From NCBI RefSeq assembly GCF_000417875.1, contig NW_006920891.1, positions 31,556-42,811 on the forward strand: a DNA stretch of 11,256 bases, read 5' to 3'. This document shows positions 8,364 to 11,256 of this stretch, in pieces. The notes under the pieces were generated by a model. It did no database searches and was not told the origin of the DNA. It worked only from the letters and a program-made list of their open reading frames with translations. Position numbers and translations under genes: made by a program. Position 1 is the stretch's first letter. Every line of letters begins with the position of its first letter. Source of the DNA: Pseudozyma flocculosa PF-1. Its lineage: Eukaryota > Basidiomycota > Ustilaginomycetes > Ustilaginales > Ustilaginaceae.

Positions 8364-8656
8364 GTTGGGGTCGTTGGCCTGCGCCGTGGTCGTCGTCGAA
8401 GCGAGGGAAAGGCAAGAGGTGGCTGGCTTGGTGGTGGTGGAGCAGAAGAAAGACGGACGCGGGTGTGCTGCATGCTGCCAACTACTCCTGACACTGACCC
8501 CCTAACAACGACGACGACGACGACGCCGACGCCGACAACTGTGGCCTCGCCGCACCACCGGCCGCGCCGTCTTGGTTCATCGCCCACTACCACCTCTGTG
8601 CTTGTTGGCCCAAATCCATAATCTCATCACACGGCAACCCCACCTCACTCGACACC
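8364..8656. promoter_or_regulatory. Short bidirectional promoter, SHQ1 / HNH gene
   Basis: This 293-bp region separates divergent start codons and must serve both genes. It contains an imperfect GAC-triplet repeat at about 8508-8536 and a less GC-rich stretch (about 8600-8650, containing CCATAATCTC) just before the HNH start. No convincing TATA box is seen. A housekeeping chaperone and an accessory-looking nuclease would share this control region. Confidence 0.55.
8508..8536. repeat. GAC/GCC-GAC triplet microsatellite in bidirectional promoter
   Basis: About five GAC units are followed by two GCCGAC units. The repeat is non-coding, lying between SHQ1 and the HNH gene. Its length may vary between strains. 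Confidence 0.75.
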
Positions 8657-10425
8657 ATGTCGGCCTCGTCACCACCTGCCCCGGCAGCTGGGCGCGCCGA
8701 TAACCGCGGCCACCGCTTTTCCCTCTCGGTGCGCTTCGCGGCCCTTGATAGGACCGTTGAGCTGTACGACTTCTTCTTTGCCCTCGACTCTCCCATTCTC
8801 ACCGATGGCTACGGCTTCAGCACCCCTCCGCGCAACAAGGTGCGACCCGTCATGCCATGAACGACGTCGCTCCACCTTTCTCTCGGCACTCTGGTCCAGA
8901 CCGCCCTCGCAACGTTCGGTCTGGCCGCCACGTCTTGCGAGTGCTTTGCCACCCTTGGCCCAACGTACCGTCACCGACGACCACGTCTGCAGCCCCTCGC
9001 TGCCCGGCTGCGCCAGGGTCGAGGTCGATGCGCAGGGTACACAGGCGACGGCGGCGCAGCTCGCCGCCCCGCTCCTGTATGCGCCGACCAGCGTACTCGT
9101 CGTCATCACCGCGCCGCTGGTCCATCCCCAGCCCGTGCTGGTCGTCATCTTCACCGACCGCTCAGCAGCCAAGCGTGATGACCATCTCCGGCGAGCCATG
9201 CGGCAAGCTTTGTCGACCAGGCTGCTCGCACGCTGCGCTGTTACACGCCAGCCCGACCCCGACCAGCGTTGCCTCGAGGCCGCCCACATCGTCCCCAAGA
9301 CTGTCGGTGACGCAATCTCCCAGCTTGTCGGCCTCTTTGCACCGAATTTTGCCCGCAGCGCTCCCGTCGATCCAACCGGACACATACGAGCGTCGCTCGA
9401 GGCCCAAGACATTCACGGCCTCGCCATCATGGACGTCCAAATCTCACCGCTCAAGTTTGACGCTGGCATCAATTCTCTCACAAACGGCATCTGGCTTGAG
9501 CCCTCGGCTCATCGCAGGTGAGAGCAGTCCCGGGCTGAGCAGAGCTCCCGATTGGCTTGTCGACAATGGCAGCCATGCTGACAGGACCCGGGGAGCTCCG
9601 ACTTGTCTTGCGGCGGCGGCGGCGGCACAGCTTCGACGCGCACCGCTTTGCCGTCCTGCAAGGCCGGCTGCTGCCCCTCGACGACTTTGTACCCTGGCAC
9701 CTCGATGCGACCGCCTGGGTCTCGGGCGTTGACAGTGACGATCCTCGATATGAGACGCTGGACCGCCCGCTCGACACCTACCGAAAGGAGCGGAGGGCCC
9801 TCTCCCTGACTGCGGCCGAGACCGACCTGGTGCGCTACTCGGTCAAGCCCGGCTGCATCGAGGCCGACGTTGAGCAGTGGCTTCTCTTTCACCTCAGGGT
9901 GAGTGTCTGATTTCTGTTCCGAGCAGTTCCAAGGGTCGCTCCGGGTGTCGGCCCGCTGACAAGATTGCCTCGGTCTCGCTGTGCGCACGCCGACAGGCGG
10001 TCTACGACATCTACGAGGCCTACCGACCCAAGGGCACCCGCAAGGCGCTCGAGGAGATCTTTGGCATAGCGAAATCGGGCCCTCGCGCCGACATCGCGGG
10101 GCAGGGCTTTGTCGATTTCTGCCAGCTGGCGTTCAAGACGAGGACGATGCTCGACCTGCGCGGCGATGGCCAAGTCGCTCCGGATCCTACCGGCACGGAA
10201 GAGAACGCGGGCAGTCTGGCGAGCAACGACGACGACGGCGACGACGGCGACGAAGATGATGATGCTCGCACCGTGACGCCGAGGTGGTGTCACTGCCACA
10301 GAGGTGGCGATGAGAACAGCGCCGACGAAGATGACGACGACGATCAGGAGGCCGAGATGGGACGGGGCTTTGTCGACTTTTTCCAGCTAGCTTCCAACGC
10401 GAGGGCGATGCTGGGACCGCGCTGA
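8657..10425 (+). CDS. HNH_2-type nuclease-domain protein (4 exons; probable 1-nt frame break in exon 2)
   Basis: This is a predicted HNH-fold protein related to PF13391, resembling a family I recall as multi-copy in smut fungi; no pathway is known. Proposed exons are 8657-8839, 8900-9517, 9631-9898 and 9997-10425. Introns of 60, 113 and 98 nt start GTGCGA, GTGAGA and GTGAGT; the last two have CTGAC branch sites. The ATG context is GACACCATGT. Exon 1 encodes SVRFAALDRTVELYDFFF. HNH features: RCAVTRQPDPDQRCLEAAHI, with His at 9285-9287; NGIWLEPSAHR, with Asn at 9483 and His at 9510; and after splicing SFDAHRFAVL. The motif order C-x-H...N...H-x-x-F-D is thus rebuilt across intron 2. Exon 4 gives VYDIYEAYRPKGTRKALEEIFG, an Asp-rich linker and a repeated GFVDF-QLA motif. 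Exon 2 changes frame by one base between about 8942 and 8972. Removing one base would give 498 aa. Splicing instead to 9045 would keep frame and give 450 aa. An error or a decaying gene are both possible. Confidence 0.8.
10099..10164 (+). repeat. Intragenic duplicated motif, copy 1 (HNH gene exon 4)
   Basis: These codons give GQGFVDFCQLAFKTRTML and a few more residues. The second copy lies at 10360-10422. The two share GxGFVDFxQLAxxxRxML with scattered synonymous and non-synonymous differences, so the duplication is not very recent. An acidic linker separates them. Confidence 0.85.
10225..10350 (+). repeat. Asp/Glu-rich low-complexity linker (GAC/GAT repeats)
   Basis: In the HNH gene's exon 4, GAC and GAT codons encode NDDDGDDGDEDDD and, after a Thr/Arg/Cys/His-containing interval, DEDDDDDQE. 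The tract sits between the two GFVDF-QLA copies and is strongly acidic. Triplet slippage can change its length without breaking the frame. Confidence 0.85.
10360..10422 (+). repeat. Intragenic duplicated motif, copy 2 (HNH gene C-terminus)
   Basis: These codons give GRGFVDFFQLASNARAML and end three residues later at the stop. It is the partner of the copy at 10099-10164. Its position at the very C-terminus suggests that the acidic linker and one copy were inserted, or that the gene end was duplicated in tandem. Confidence 0.85.
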
Positions 10426-10750
10426 GCCGGGTCGCAATGCCGCAGGTCGATATCGATCGCCAGTTTAACAAGGTTGTCGTCGTCGTTGTTGGCGGCGATG
10501 GCGGTGGCGGTGATGGTGATGGTGGTGGTGGTTTGGGATCTGCCCTGCTGCCAAAACCTCTTTTTCATGGGCCCCGCGTTTGGAAGAAGTAGAGGCCAAA
10601 GGGTTCATGTCCGAGTCGCGACTTCCGCACTTTTGGAACGTCCGCCCTGCCTACTGTTAGCGAGCGGGTCTGGGAGCTCAGCCTCACCTTCTTCTTCCAC
10701 CACGCCTCGCATCGACGGTCCCCACCCGCACCCGCCTCGCCGCTCGCACC
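10426..10750. other. Intergenic region between HNH gene and SET gene, with GGT/GAT repeats
   Basis: This 325-bp spacer lies between two genes on the same strand, so it holds the HNH 3' UTR and the SET gene promoter. A GTCGTCGTC run is followed by GGCGAT/GGTGAT/GGTGGT units at about 10491-10532. An open frame through it gives a Met/Ala/Val run and is repeat-driven, not a gene. The part just upstream of the SET start is pyrimidine-rich (CACCTTCTTCTTCCACC at about 10685-10701). Confidence 0.6.
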
Positions 10751-11237
10751 ATGACCGGGTCGCCGTCATCATCGCCGCCTCCAAACTGGCCAAGCCACCT
10801 CCCCTACCTCTCCACCACCTCGATCCCCTCCCCGCTCCTTCCGCCATCACTGCACGGCCGATACTGCACCGCGCCGTCCGACACCACACTGCCCGTCCGC
10901 GCGACCCAGTACCGCCGTATCAAGGTGGGGATACGACGCATCGACGCCGATACGCCATTCATCCCGCGCACCTTCGTCGGTCCCTCCCCTTCCTCGACGC
11001 CGCGTGCGGTTGGCGGTGAAAAGGGGACGGGACGACACCCGGCGTTGGGGCAGTACGGTCTATTCGCGCTGCAGGATATACCACCGCACACCTTCGTACG
11101 GCCCTACCTCGGTGTCGTACACGTCGACGCCGAGTCGGACAGGGAAAGCGAGTACGATATGAAGGTCGAATACCTCCCCCACGACGGTATCGGGTCGGTC
11201 GCTATCGATGCGACGTCGTGCGGCAACGAGGCTAGAT
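10751..11237 (+). CDS. SET-domain protein, first exon (3'-truncated by window end)
   Basis: This is the N-terminal exon of a predicted SET-domain protein, possibly a lysine methyltransferase, with 162 residues visible. The ATG lies in CTCGCACCATGA. Residues 1-90 are Ser/Pro-rich and polar, with RRIKVGIRRIDADTPFIP near 55-72. The SET fold starts at about residue 98: GQYGLFALQDIPPHTFV (the G-x-G-L-F-A strand, SAM side), YLGVVHVDAESD (119-130), SEYDMKVEYL and AIDATSCGNEAR (151-162). This last segment normally continues into FxNxxR or NHSC, the active-site pseudoknot. Exon 1 appears to end at 11237, because GTGCGT starts at 11238 and a phase-1 splice would let the T begin the expected Phe codon. 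The catalytic NHSC/Tyr part lies outside, so activity and substrate cannot be judged. The pattern resembles fungal SET proteins with YxGxVH...SDYD and IDA...GNEAR. Confidence 0.85.
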
Positions 11238-11256
11238 GTGCGTTTCCTCCCCCCCC
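11238..11256 (+). other. Start of intron 1 of the SET gene, ending in an 8-C run
   Basis: GTGCGT at 11238-11243 matches the GTG-type donors used elsewhere in the window. The last eight bases are all C (11249-11256), and the sequence stops there. A homopolymer end together with the linker at the left edge suggests that the window may be a whole contig. Confidence 0.65.

Noticed and set aside
7266..8621. Plus-strand frames of 173 and 245 codons
   Set aside because: They are antisense to SHQ1; the Shq1 signatures ETTVESSWTI and PLYRHWHLS are on the minus strand.
10474..11019. Plus-strand frame of 181 codons starting with a Met/Ala/Val run
   Set aside because: Its start is a GGT/GAT triplet repeat and its remainder overlaps the SET exon in the wrong frame.

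Overview
The window reads as GC-rich basidiomycete nuclear DNA, most likely from a smut-type fungus (Ustilaginomycotina). The clues are short spliceosomal introns (about 60-122 nt) whose donors all begin GTG, CTRAC-type branch sites 37-58 nt upstream of most acceptors, strong C/G preference at third codon positions, and an HNH-nuclease family that I recall as expanded in smut genomes. The species cannot be fixed from sequence alone. The first 25 bases are not fungal: they are half of a loxP site plus flanking bases and match, from memory, the 454 Titanium paired-end linker. The left edge is therefore probably an untrimmed contig end.

Layout, left to right: (1) 26-1192 (+), the 3' part of an Lsh/DDM1/Irc5-type SNF2 chromatin remodeler; (2) 3198-1400 (-), a four-exon class V aminotransferase-fold PLP enzyme, closest in my memory to fungal Egt2/isopenicillin-N-epimerase-like proteins; (3) 4332-6544 (+), a two-exon major facilitator transporter of the YCR023C/ZIF1 type with a long cytosolic loop and an N-terminal dileucine signal; (4) 8363-6846 (-), the H/ACA snoRNP assembly chaperone SHQ1; (5) 8657-10425 (+), a multi-exon HNH_2 nuclease-like protein with a probable one-base frame break in exon 2 and a duplicated C-terminal motif; (6) 10751-11237 (+), the first exon of a SET-domain protein that runs off the window at an intron start followed by a C run.

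The first five genes alternate in strand, giving convergent 3' ends at 1193-1399 and 6545-6845 and divergent promoters at 3199-4331 (long, about 1.1 kb) and 8364-8656 (short, about 0.3 kb). The first four look like ordinary single genes (chromatin, metabolism, transport, snoRNP assembly). The HNH gene is the most accessory-looking locus. I found no operon-like system, CRISPR array, transposon or RNA gene. The only hint of joint function is the shared divergent promoter of the PLP enzyme and the putative vacuolar transporter, and that is inference only.
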